Assembly (NCBI RefSeq): GCF_026151205.1
Contig: NC_087075.1
Location: forward strand, 13,467,628-13,531,627
DNA length: 64,000 nucleotides
Reading direction: 5' to 3'
Source of the DNA: Bolinopsis microptera
Taxonomy: Eukaryota > Ctenophora > Tentaculata > Lobata > Bolinopsidae
Below the pieces are notes generated by a model, which was not told the origin of the DNA, made no database searches, and saw only the letters and a program-made list of their open reading frames with translations. This document shows positions 1 to 12,600 of the stretch, piece by piece (the stretch's first letter is position 1; every line of letters begins with the position of its first letter). A program made the position numbers and the translations under genes.

Positions 1-3000
1 AGTATCAGGCAGAGGCAGAGCTACAGTTATACAGTATAGTGCCCACTCCCCGTATTATAATTAGTTAATTAGTTAATTATTTAATTAGTTAATAACCTCC
101 ATCAGTAGCGAGCACAGTTAGAGAGATAACTTGATAGTCAGTATCAGGCAGAGGCAGAGCTACAGTTATACAGTATAATAGTGCCCACTCCCCGTATTAT
201 AATTAGTTAATTAGTTAATTATTTAATCAGTAAATAACCTCCATCAGTAGCGAGCACAGTTAGCGAGATAACTTGATAGTCAGTATCAGGCAGAGGCAGA
301 GCTACAGTTATACAGTATAATAGTGCCCACTCCCCGTATTATAATTAGTTAATTAGTTAATTATTTAATTAGTTAATAACCTCCATCAGTAGCGAGCACA
401 GTTAGAGAGATAACTTGATAGTCAGTATCAGGCAGAGGCAGAGCTACAGTTATACAGTATAATAGTGCCCACTCCCCGTATTATAATTAGTTAATTATTT
501 AATTATTTAATTAGTTAATAACCTCCATCAGTAGCGAGCACAGTTAGAGAGATAACTTGATAGTCGGTATCAGGCAGAGGCAGAGCTACAGTTATACAGT
601 ATAATAGTGCCCACTCCCCGTATTATAATTAGTTAATTAGTTAATTATTTAATCAGTAAATAACCTCCATCAGTAGCGAGCACAGTTAGCGAGATAACTT
701 GATAGTCAGTATCAGGCAGAGGCAGAGCTACAGTTATACAGTATAATAGTGCCCACTCCCCGTATTATAATTAGTTAATTAGTTAATTATTTAATTAGTT
801 AATAACCTCCATCAGTAGCGAGCACAGTTAGAGAGATAACTTGATAGTCAGTATCAGGCAGAGGCAGAGCTACAGTTATACAGTATAATAGTGCCCACTC
901 CCCGTATTATAATTAGTTAATTAGTTAATTATTTAATTAGTTAATAACCTCCATCAGTAGCGAGCACAGTTAGAGATATAACTTGATAGTCAGTATCAGG
1001 CAGAGGCAGAGCTACAGTTATACAGTATAGTGCCCACTCCCCGTATTATAATTAGTTAATTAGTTAATTATTTAATTAGTTAATAACCTCCATCAGTAGC
1101 GAGCACAGTTAGAGAGATAACTTGATAGTCAGTATCAGGCAGAGGCAGAGCTACAGTTATACAGTATAATAGTGCCCACTCCCCGTATTATAATTAGTTA
1201 ATTAGTTAATTATTTAATTAGTTAATAACCTCCATCAGTAGCGAGCACAGTTAGAGAGATAACTTGATAGTCAGTATCAGGCAGAGGCAGAGCTACAGTT
1301 ATAATACAGTATAGTGCCCACTCCCCGTATTATAATTAGTTAATTAGTTAATTAGTTAATTAGTTAATAACCTCCATCAGTAGCGAGCACAGTTAGAGAG
1401 ATAACTTGATAGTCAGTATCAGGCAGAGGCAGAGCTACAGTTATACAGTATAGTGCCCACTCCCCGTATTATAATTAGTTAATTAGTTAATTATTTAATT
1501 AGTTAATAACCTCCATCAGTAGCGAGCACAGTTAGAGAGATAACTTGATAGTCAGTATCAGGCAGAGGCAGAGCTACAGTTATACAGTATAATAGTGCCC
1601 ACTCCCCGTATTATAATTAGTTAATTAGTTAATTAGTTAATTAGTTAATAACCTCCATCAGTAGCGAGCACAGTTAGAGAGATAACTTGATAGTCAGTAT
1701 CAGGCAGAGGCAGAGCTACAGTTATACAGTATAATAGTGCCCACTCCCCGTATTATAATTAGTTAATTAGTTAATTAGTTAATTAGTTAATAACCTCCAT
1801 CAGTAGCGAGCACAGTTAGAGAGATAACTTGATAGTCAGTATCAGGCAGAGGCAGAGCTACAGTTATAGTGCCCACTCCCCGTATTATAATTAGTTAATT
1901 AGTTAATTAGTTAATTAGTTAATAACCTCCATCAGTAGCGAGCACAGTTAGAGAGATAACTTGATAGTCAGTATCAGGCAGAGGCAGAGCTACAGTTATA
2001 GTGCCCACTCCCCGTATTATAATTAGTTAATTAGTTAATTATTTAATTAGTTAATAACCTCCATCAGTAGCGAGCACAGTTAGAGAGATAACTTGATAGT
2101 CGGTATCAGGCAGAGGCAGAGCTACAGTTATACAGTATAATAGTGCCCACTCCCCGTATTATAATTAGTTAATTAGTTAATTATTTAATTAGTTAATAAC
2201 CTCCATCAGTAGCGAGCACAGTTAGAGAGATAACTTGATAGTCAGTATCAGGCAGAGGCAGAGCTACAGTTATAGTGCCCACTCCCCGTATTATAATTAG
2301 TTAATTAGTTAATTATTTAATTAGTTAATAACCTCCATCAGTAGCGAGCACAGTTAGAGAGATAACTTGATAGTCGGTATCAGGCAGAGGCAGAGCTACA
2401 GTTATACAGTATAGTGCCCACTCCCCGTATTATAATTAGTTAATTAGTTAATTATTTAATTAGTTAATAACCTCCATCAGTAGCGAGCACAGTTAGAGAG
2501 ATAACTTGATAGTCAGTATCAGGCAGAGGCAGAGCTACAGTTATACAGTATAATAGTGCCCACTCCCCGTATTATAATTAGTTAATTAGTTAATTATTTA
2601 ATTAGTTAATAACCTCCATCAGTAGCGAGCACAGTTAGAGAGATAACTTGATAGTCAGTATCAGGCAGAGGCAGAGCTACAGTTATACAGTATAATAGTG
2701 CCCACTCCCCGTATTATAATTAGTTAATTAGTTAATTATTTAATTAGTTAATAACCTCCATCAGTAGCGAGCACAGTTAGAGAGATAACTTGATAGTCAG
2801 TATCAGGCAGAGGCAGAGCTACAGTTATAGTGCCCACTCCCCGTATTATAATTAGTTAATTAGTTAATTATTTAATTAGTTAATAACCTCCATCAGTAGC
2901 GAGCACAGTTAGAGAGATAACTTGATAGTCAGTATCAGGCAGAGGCAGAGCTACAGTTATACAGTATAATAGTGCCCACTCCCCGTATTATAATTAGTTA

Positions 3001-3525
3001 ATTAGTTAATTATTTAATTAGTTAATAACCTCCATCAGTAGCGAGCACAGTTAGAGAGATAACTTGATAGTCAGTATCAGGCAGAGGCAGAGCTACAGTT
3101 ATACAGTATAATAGTGCCCACTCCCCGTATTATAATTAGTTAATTAGTTAATAAGTTAATTAGTTAATAACCTCCATCAGTAGCGAGCACAGTTAGCGAG
3201 ATAACTTGATAGTCGGTATCAGGCAGAGGCAGAGCTACAGTTATACAGTATAGTGCCCACTCCCCGTATTATAATTAGTTAATTAGTTAATTATTTAATT
3301 AGTTAATAACCTCCATCAGTAGCGAGCACAGTTAGAGAGATAACTTGATAGTCAGTATCAGGCAGAGGCAGAGCTACAGTTATACAGTATAGTGCCCACT
3401 CCCCGTATTATAATTAGTTAATTAGTTAATTATTTAATTAGTTAATAACCTCCATCAGTAGCGAGCACGGTTAGAGAGATAACTTGATAGTCAGTATCAG
3501 GCAGAGGCAGAGCTACAGTTATAGT
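1..3525. repeat. About 142-bp tandem array carrying the 3' edge of a cadherin exon
   Basis: About 25 head-to-tail copies of a unit of roughly 120-142 bp; the array runs off the left end. Read on the minus strand each unit has two parts. One is 63 nt identical to the end of cadherin exon 11, encoding residues LPLPDTDYQVISLTVLATDG. The other is about 60-80 nt of AT-rich intron-like DNA starting GTTATT, containing TTAACTAAT-like stretches and ending in ACTGTAG. The 63-nt part has no indels and only four variable sites by my reading. The intron-like part varies in length (TTAATTAG/TTATTTAA changes, loss of CAGTATAAT). The copy at 3,450-3,525 is the genuine exon end. Whether other copies are spliced in cannot be decided from sequence. 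Confidence 0.95.
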
Positions 3526-3651
3526 CCCTGTGGTTCTGTGTATCTTGAATAGTCTCACTGTGTTGGTATTTGTGTCTAGAGAATATTCAACCGCTCCGTA
3601 AATTCCGTCGTCAAAGTCACGTGCTCGGACCTGCGTAACCTCGTATCCAAC
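3450..3651 (-). CDS. Cadherin exon 11 (EC6), flanked by arrays on both sides
   Basis: 202 nt, entering in phase 0 after a CCCCAG acceptor. It encodes VGYEVTQVRARDFDDGIYG, then a strand region with FKIHRTTGTITVALPLPDTD and finally VISLTVLATDG. This is a standard EC-repeat core ending just before the linker. The donor assigned here is GTTATT, weak, with an in-frame TAA six bases further on if it is not used. Its acceptor is the last unit of a 21-bp array (3,653-4,022) and its last 63 nt are the first unit of the 142-bp array that runs to position 1. Exon identity is strong; the exact 3' end is inferred from protein context. Confidence 0.8.
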
Positions 3652-6600
3652 CTGGGGTTAATGGGGTTATCCTGGGGTTAATGGGGGTTAACCTGGAGTT
3701 AATGGGGGTTATCCTCGGGTTAATGGGGGTTATCCTGGGGTTAATGGGGTTATCCTGGGGTTAATGGGGGTTAACCTGGGGTTAATGGGGGTTATCCTGG
3801 GGTTAATGGGGGTTATCCTGGGGTTAATGGGGGTTATCCTGGGGTTAATGGGGGTTATCCTGGGGTTAATGGGGTTATCCTGGGGTTAAATGGGGGTTAA
3901 CCTGGGGTTAATGGGGGTTAACCTGGGGTTAATGGGGGTTATCCTGGGGTTAACCTGGGTTAACCTGGGGTTAATTGGGTTTAACCTGGGCCCTGGGATT
4001 AATGGGGGTTAACCTGGGGTTTAATAGATATAAGGTGGGAGCAACGGTAGGATACAGTAAAACCCCAATTTCTCGCGGAGTTGGGGAACGGAAGAAGCCG
4101 GGTAGATAGGGGTTTTACAGTACAAGAGGGGAGTGTGATATTTCTTGAATCATAGCTTCTTTCTACCGTGATTTTAAATATTGTTTTAAAAAGTCGAAGA
4201 TTAACAACATCAAAATATGATTATGTAAACCAGATTTAAATCATACTAATCACATAATAATAATCATGATAATAATATAATTATACGCTGATTAAGTAAT
4301 TATACTGGATATATCTAAGCTAAGTACTCACCACGACGTTATTCTTAACACTGGTCTCAACTAGGTCCTGACTAAACAATGGAATGTTATCATTCTCATC
4401 CAGCAGGTTAATAGTCACTGTAGCTGTAGCTATGTGGGGCCCGTTAGGGGGCGTGCCTCCGTCTAGTGCTTGTATTATCTGGTAAGAGGGAGTTAATTAG
4501 TTAACCAGGTTATAAGTTAATTAGGTAATTAGGTAATTGACTGATTGAAATAAATAAATTTCATTATATTTATAACTAGATAGCTCAGTATATTTTAATA
4601 TAATGACTTAACACAGTTGACAAGGTTGTATTTGTCTACTAACCTGTGTACGCCACAACTATAAAATTTCAGCAAGAACAAATAAAACTACTGCAAATCA
4701 CAAGATAATAATATGTGGGCACATAATTAGGTAAGGGATCCCTCAAATAACTGTGAATAATAACGAACCATGTTGATATGAGGTGTTCTCTCTCTGTCCA
4801 GTTTAACTAGGTTCCTGATGACCCCACCTTTAGGAGTTATACTAAACCAGGTCATGGGATCTGCTCCTGTGTCCTGTACTGAAACCGACCTGAAATAATA
4901 TGCCAATATTATTACAAATAATATGCGAATATTATTACATATATTATATGGTATATATACCAGATCAATATAGTAGCAGATGAATAACATTCATTATATA
5001 ATTACTGTGATCTTTAATTCTAGTTTTATTAATTTTAAATGGTAATAACAATTAATGTAAATCCCCTCATTCTAATAAAGTTCCCAGTACTGCCAGACTT
5101 GATTATTCCTCTCATTATATGATACTAACTGTCTCACAACACAACACTAAACTGCTGCTTTCTTCTCAACTCTACTAAATAACCCACATTTATCTCAATT
5201 TTGAGGCGCTGAAATGTTTACGAAATATGTTAAACATATTATATTAAATGTTTGCTAGGTTAAATAAGAGAGTTCTACTGAAACACGCTCTGTTTTGAAG
5301 AATTACAGGTCTTTTAACGCATTGTAGCGAACATGTTTAAGTTGCAAGTTGTAAACACTACATATATGTAGTCACGTGACCATACAAACTGTATCACGTG
5401 ACATTGAACCAACGACAGCACAAGCAGATCAGGAAACCACTAATTGATTTCCAAACTTGTGCAGTCTGTGGAGTGGGCAGGATGTTGTGACCAGGGGTTA
5501 TTTTAGTTATATTACTGCACGTGTCCTTAATTATACATTAATTGGGCCGTTTAGCGACATCAACCTGCGCTTCAAGACATTCTAAACATAAACTAAAATA
5601 TTAAAATCTAAAAGAATTGAAATCTTCTTTCTGGTCCACATGAAAACCATTTACTCAGTGAGGTCTTATTCCCATTCCATGTCATTTAAATATTAAAGCC
5701 TACTTAATTATATAAGTATACATCGTGCGAAGGAAGGAAATGGTGTTTAGTGTGTACCAAGGTTTGTTCTTGACAAATCTCTGAAACCCTCCAAAGTAGA
5801 CTCACAGTGAAACTGTGTTATTCACAAACCTTCCCCCCAGCCGCACCCCTCCGGCCCTCCTCCCCCCCCCCCCCCCCCCCCCCCGGCCGCACCCCTCCCT
5901 CCCCCCCCCCCCGGCCGCGCCCCTCCCTCCCCTTAACTCTCTTAGTAGCTCTGTTACTTACGCTATCTTGTAAGTGATGTCCCCGAAGTCCCCATCATCA
6001 GCGTCAGTAGCAGATACACTGATTATATCAGTACCGGGTGAAGTGTTTTCAGGGATAGATATCTCGTACGATACTGACTCAAACAGAGGGTAGTGGTCGT
6101 TTATATCCATTATCTTCACCTGTAGGAGAGAGTAATCAGATAATTAACTAATCAAGTTATTATTTTAGTTTATTAAGTTAATAAAACTTAGTTTAAAGTC
6201 AAGGCATTGCTCTGTTCAGGACTTACCTTGAAGTCCATATGAGATATTTTCTGCTCAGGACTGCCGTTATCTCTGCATGTTATTGACAAGGTAAACTCCT
6301 GCACTAAATCCCTCCTTGGTGGTCTTTTTACTCGCACGTTCCTGATATTACGAGGTAGTTACTTTAGACCTGGTTATAGATAACATTAAACATTGGGGAT
6401 AGTTTACAGATTAAATGAAATACGTACTATGTTCTTCTTTCCGAGATTGATCTCCAGGAAATTTAAAGTTTCTTTGTCTGTTTGGTGTACCGTCTTATAA
6501 TACTTATAGTAATTTATAGTAATTTATAGTAATTATTAATTATAGTAATTTATAGTAATAGTACTATGAGTATTGCTGAAAGCACAGTGTAAGGCCTACA

Positions 6601-9600
6601 CGGACCGCCTCTAACTAGCCAATCCCTGTTTACTATGTTTACAGCTCACTACAGTGCAGATTTACTGAAGGGGTACTCTTCATCTTTTAGCACTTACCCC
6701 TCCTCAATTAACCCTCAATCGAGTTTCCTATTATTCAGCTGAGTCTTATGTATAATGTATAATGTATAATGTATAATGTATAATGTATAATGTATAATGT
6801 ATAATGTAAAATGGATAATGTATAATGTATAATGTATAATGTATAATGTATATAAATTATACTGACCACATATTGATGACATCATCATTATGTACCAGCT
6901 TGAAGTACTCCATTCCATTCTCACTGTCCATCTCACAAATAACCCGGCCTGCCTCCCCGTCATCATCATCAGTCACTCTTATTGTAACTACTGGTGAGTC
7001 TGGTGACGCGTCCTCGTCTACTTGTGCTTCTGTGGGGCGGAGAGGGGTTTAGTTAGGAGGGGTTTAGTTAGGAGGGGTTTAGTAAGGAGGGGTTTGTGTT
7101 AGGATGGGTTTATTTTGGAAGGGTGGATTTAGTTAGGAGGGAAGGTTTAGTTAGGAGGGAGCGGTTTATTTGGTACTTTGGCTACGTAAGAATTTATAAA
7201 TGGTAGCTAGTAAACAAACATAACAATGCTCCTTCATAAAACTAACCGGTATCAGAAGCGGACTTGTAGATAATCTCTATTTGAGGCTGGTTATCGTTAA
7301 CGTCTATCACTGTTATACTCACAAACACCCTGCAAAATGTTTGTTTTTTAGCTTAATTTTGATATTAACTACCAAAATAAGACAGGGTTTAACTTCAAAC
7401 TATTAATCGTTTGATTTTAAATATATTTTCGTCTACTTGAACTACTTTTTTAACTGAGCAAAAATAAACTCAGTATTTCATTGGAAATTTAGTTTTTGAG
7501 TGTGGTCTGTCAAACTAAGTCGAAATAATGTGATTGAACTTTGCGACCACTAAAGCAAGAAAAACATCTACTCTACAAATATATCATGATATCGCCCACT
7601 GTTAATAGTATTATATAATACAATCATATACTATTATCTACTATATATTATAGTCTACTTTAATCAACTGAACATGAAGTGTACTGTACAGTGTACAAGA
7701 TGAATATTGAATATTATGCTATCATGTTTAATATTACTTACTAACTTTAGGTACTTTATAATATTAACAGCTCTAAATATTTACCAAGACTTACCAACAT
7801 AGTACATAGTAAAACAACGTGCTTCTTACAAACAAAAGCATTTCAACCTTAGTTATAATAAGAGGGTAAAACTGGAAAATAACGATAAAAACGAACAAGA
7901 TCAAAGTATGCAACAAGATAGTAGAAGTATACAACTATAAGAAGAGCATATATATAATCGAGCAAATGACTACAAGATAGCTTGTTGACAAGGGTTATAA
8001 AATGTGTATAACCTTGTACTTGATACCACAAACAATGTGCAACAAGCACTTAGTGAGAGAAAATACAATTATATTATTATGTACTGGACAGTCTGTAAAT
8101 AGGATGTGTTTATTTTAAGTGAAGTTATTTCTTCAAAACATAAAAAACAGCGTTTATGAAGTTGAGTTTAACAAAATGCGTACAGTACAGCTACTACATT
8201 GTAAACCATGCAAGCTGCACAGAGAAACTTGATAGCACTAAGAAACATGATAGTGCTCCTTTGTAAAACAAGTCTGTGACAGAGGTCGTTATTTACAAAT
8301 TAAAAGTTAAAGCCCTGTAATTACGAGGATTATTAGCAAACTGCAGACTAGGTACTCCTTAACACTCACATTACACCATATTAAAATAAACTAACTTATA
8401 TAATTTAACTTATATACTTACGTATTATAATAAATTAAGTTTTATTGCAAAAGAGACAAGGTGAAGTGGCCGGCGTCCAATGATGGTCGATGGAGTAAGT
8501 TTGATGAGTGTGTGGTAGAGAAGTTTGCAGTGGTTCTCAAGCGGAAACCATTTCAAGAGAAGATGGTGAGTCATTGTGATGTAGTGTACGACGAGGGTGT
8601 CAAGTTGTTTGGTATTGTTGAAGTAGGTGCTGGTAGTGGAAAGAAGTCCATGAGCTTTAAGAACAGGCGAAAGGAGGAGATTGACAGCCTGATTGAAAAG
8701 AGGAAGCAGTTGAGGAGGAAGAAAAGGAAGGCAAGGAGTGAGATAGAGAAGGATGGTTATGAGGCATTATTGAGAGTGTTGGCTGGTCGTTTGATGAAGT
8801 TGAGGAGGGCTGAGAAAAGGAGACAGAAGCAGAGAGAGATAAGGAGAGTTAGAGGGGATTTTGGACGCGACCCTTTCAAGACAGTCAAGGGAGTGCTAAA
8901 TCCAAGTCCAGTGGGGGAGCTTAAGTGTTCAAAGGAGGAGCTAGATGATCACTTGGCCAGAACGTACGGAGATCCAGCCCGGCAGCAGCCCCTTGGTATA
9001 CTTGAGGGTCTGCCTGAGTGTGCTCCTGAACCCTCTGTTGCCTTTGACCTCACAACGGTATCCAAGAAGGAGTTTGAGGAGGTTGTAAAGAAGGCAAGGA
9101 GCAAGAGTGCCCCGGGTAACAACGGGATCCCGTACACAGTGTACAAGAGATGTCCTGGTATTGCCAAGAATCTCTGGGACCTGTTAAGAACTGGATATAA
9201 GTTAGAAGAATATCCTGACAATTGTAGGTATTTCGAGGGTGTCTACATCCCAAAGGCGGATGGCGACTTTTCACCAAGTTCAGGACGGCCTATTTCCCTG
9301 GGTAACATTCAAGGGAAGATTTATTTGGCGATCCTGGCGAAGAGGTTGACCAGCTTTGTTGTCTCGAATGGATATGTAGACCTCTCTATACAGAAGGGTG
9401 GTGTGCCAGGCGTCCGTGGGTGCACGGAGCATTTTGGTGCCATGTGGGAGGTACTGAAGGAGGCAAAGGTCAAGAAGAAGGATCTGAGTGTGGTATGGCT
9501 TGACCTGGCTAACGCTTACGGAGCGGTACCCCATGTTCTGATTGCCAGGGCCCTCCGTTTCTACAACGTCCCCGAGAAGGTTATCAATATTATCCTACGG

Positions 9601-12600
9601 TACTTCTCCGGGGTATTCGGAAGGTTCTCCTCAAGAACGGTGACATCAGACTGGCAGCAGTTTGAGATAGGAATCTTCATGGGGTGTGTGATATCAGTCA
9701 TCTTGTTTGTCTTGTGCATGAACCTTGGGCATGAACACCTAAAGTCTAAGGTTCCGAGAAGCATTGAGTACATCAAGGATGACACACCGATACCAACTCT
9801 GAAGCTGTTTATGGACGATAGCTGTCTGACGACCGCACGTGCAGAGGATATGCAAACGTTACTCAATGTGTTTCAGAAGTACGTGGACTGGTCCAGATTT
9901 AAGTTAAAGTCCTCCAAGTCCAGAGCACTGGTGTTGAAGAAGGGAGTGGCTGTGAGGTGGGTTGAGGAGGTAGTGGTAGGAGAGGAGGAGGTGGAGAGAG
10001 AAGAGGTGTGTTTGCAGTTGGGTGGTGAGGTGATTCCGAATGTGTCAGAGAAGCCGATAAAATTCCTTGGGAGATGGATAAGAGTGGAAGGAAATGACAA
10101 ATCAGTCATCGACTCAACCAAGGTCGACCTTAACACTTTTCTTCGGAGACTCGATGAAAGTTCCCTTACTGGACTCCAGAAGTGCTGGGGATATCAGTAC
10201 ATGGTCCTTCCAAAACTGAAGTGGCCTCTTGCCATCTATGATATTCCGATCACAACAGTTACCAGATGGGAACAGAATACCAATAGTTTCCTCAGGAAGT
10301 GGTTAGGGGTGGGGCACACTCTGAGTGGTCTTTGTCTGTTCAGTCAATCATCCAGTGTGGCCTTACCGGTGAGCAGTTTGACAGATACATGGAAGATAGA
10401 GAAGTGTCGACTGTTGCAATCCTATCAGACATCTAAGGATGACCTGATTAAAGCAGTCCAGCCCCAAGTTCGTTCTGGTAGAGTTTGGAGGCCTGAGACA
10501 GAACTGGAAGAGGCCAGAAGAGATTTGGTCTGTGAATCGGTGCGAGGGATGGTGCAACCTCAAAAAAGAGTTGGCATCGGTTTTGGTGACTGGAAAAAAC
10601 CTTGGGAGAGGATGGATGAACGGGAAAGAGAGAGGGAGGTTATGCTGAGAGTGAAGGAGAACATTGAAAGAGAGAGGGAGGTGCAAGTAGGTTCTCTGGA
10701 GATGCAGAGCAGGTGGGGTGAGTGGAGAGAGCTCGTAATGAAGACGGATTTGAGCTGGCATACACTTTTTAAGTATGGTGACTCACTTATTGGGTTCATG
10801 CTAAGTGCTGTGTACGGCACCCTCTTAACCCCCTCTATGGTTTCCAAGTGGAGTGAAGATGAGGATGGGAAGTGCAAGTTATGTGAGGAGAGGATGGGCA
10901 CCATTCAGCACATTTTGGCTGGGTGTAAGGTGGCCCTTAGTCAAGGAAGGTATAGATGGCGGCACGACAAGGTTCTGAAGCAGATCTCTGAACAGGTTGT
11001 CTTCCATTGTGATCGCCGAGTGAACACTTATAAGAACAAGGCCGGCGATGGAAGGCAGTTCATTGATTTTGTTCCTGCTGGGAAAAGAAAAGCAGGTTCA
11101 GACGACCGGAAGGAGAGTCGTGGTTTTGGGATCCTGAGTGGGTATCGGGATTGGATAGTGCTGTCAGACCTTGAGGGGCAGCTTAAGTTTCCCAGTGAGA
11201 TTGTGGAAACACGGCTGAGGCCGGACCTTGTGATATTCTCAAGGTCGGCAAAGACAGTTATTTGGTGGGAGCTAACAGTACCATCTGAAGAGCGGATCGC
11301 TGAATCGCACGAGTACAAGCTCGACCGATACAGCGGTCTGCAGGCTGAGATTCAGGCGGAAGGTTGGTGCTGTTATAATGCCGCAGTCGAAGTTGGAGCT
11401 AGGGGAGTGGTTGCGCAGAGTTTGGAGACAGCTGCGAGGAGGATTGGTTTTAGGGGAAGAGAGCTGAAGAAGCTGGTACGGGACAGTGGGAAAGAGGCAG
11501 CCCACTGTTCCAGATGGATCTACTTGTTATCGAGAAAGAGGGAGTGGGAGTTCAGGAAGGTTGGAGCTTGAGAGTTCACTATAACATCTAGAGGTACCAT
11601 AAACGTTATCTCGTCGCCAATTGCGAGCTCTAACGGGTCTCCTCAAGTGACTCTCGGATCAGATGGTGGTTCAAGGGTGGACTGCTGGGGCGCCTGACAG
11701 GAAACCGTATTGCGATTAAAGCCCCGAAACGGTGTCAGGTTGGTAACTGATGATTCTGATCCATGCTCCTGTGAGTTTGCTGTTGTATCTCAACTCGCTA
11801 AACTGAGGCATCTCCGCATCTTGGGTGAATATGCGTACATCTTCATACTAAACCCAGGTGTGGCATGTGTCAGTGAATACGGGCGAGCGGATGCAATAGC
11901 GAAGGTGGTGTGACAAGGCCTAAAAGACACAGTCAGATAGTTGTCAGCTCGCTGACTGTAAGGGAGAAGGTATATCCGTATTTCGCTGCTACTGATGCAG
12001 TCCTTGATCTGGCAATCAAGGCTTCTCTGTTTTTCGTCTAACTATGTACCGTTGGGCTTGTGGAACCCGTCAGGGGGACATACATAGGTTAGAATGGTTT
12101 TGTGCACCAAGAGGAGTGAGGGAATGAGGGTTGAAGAGAGAGAGCTAGAGAGTTGTTAGGGTGGTTAGGATCAGTAGGTGGAGTGTTTGGTTGGAGCGTT
12201 CTGTTTTTGCTGTATAGCATTTTAGTCACTCCGCAGTTTATTAACTGTGTCTCAACTCTATTGAAATTAAATTCCGATAGGTGTATAAATTACTAACTAT
12301 TTAATACAAGGTTACACCTCTCTCACTAATATATAAATAACAGTAAAAAGTATAGTGAGAATGGTTATACAGGTTAGTATATAGTTACTACTCTTGTTAT
12401 ACAGTAATAAGCTAGGAGTGTGAGAAGAGTAAAGTAGTACAATAATTACACTGCTCGTTTAGTGTCATCACTTTAACACTTTTACGAGAGTTAGTTCCTA
12501 GATATAAGTGAGATGAAATATTGTGAGAATATGATAAACTTTGTTTACATTATTTATATATCATACATAATTTAAACCATTCACCATTCTCACTGTCAGA

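Noticed and set aside
1-3525. CRISPR array
   Set aside because: Units are contiguous near-identical repeats without unique spacers, in a spliced eukaryotic gene; the same holds for the 25-, 31- and 49-bp arrays.
8949-11505. Minus-strand ORFs of 75-132 codons inside the retrotransposon
   Set aside because: Shadows of the reverse transcriptase frame; Ser/Pro/His-rich composition and no motifs.
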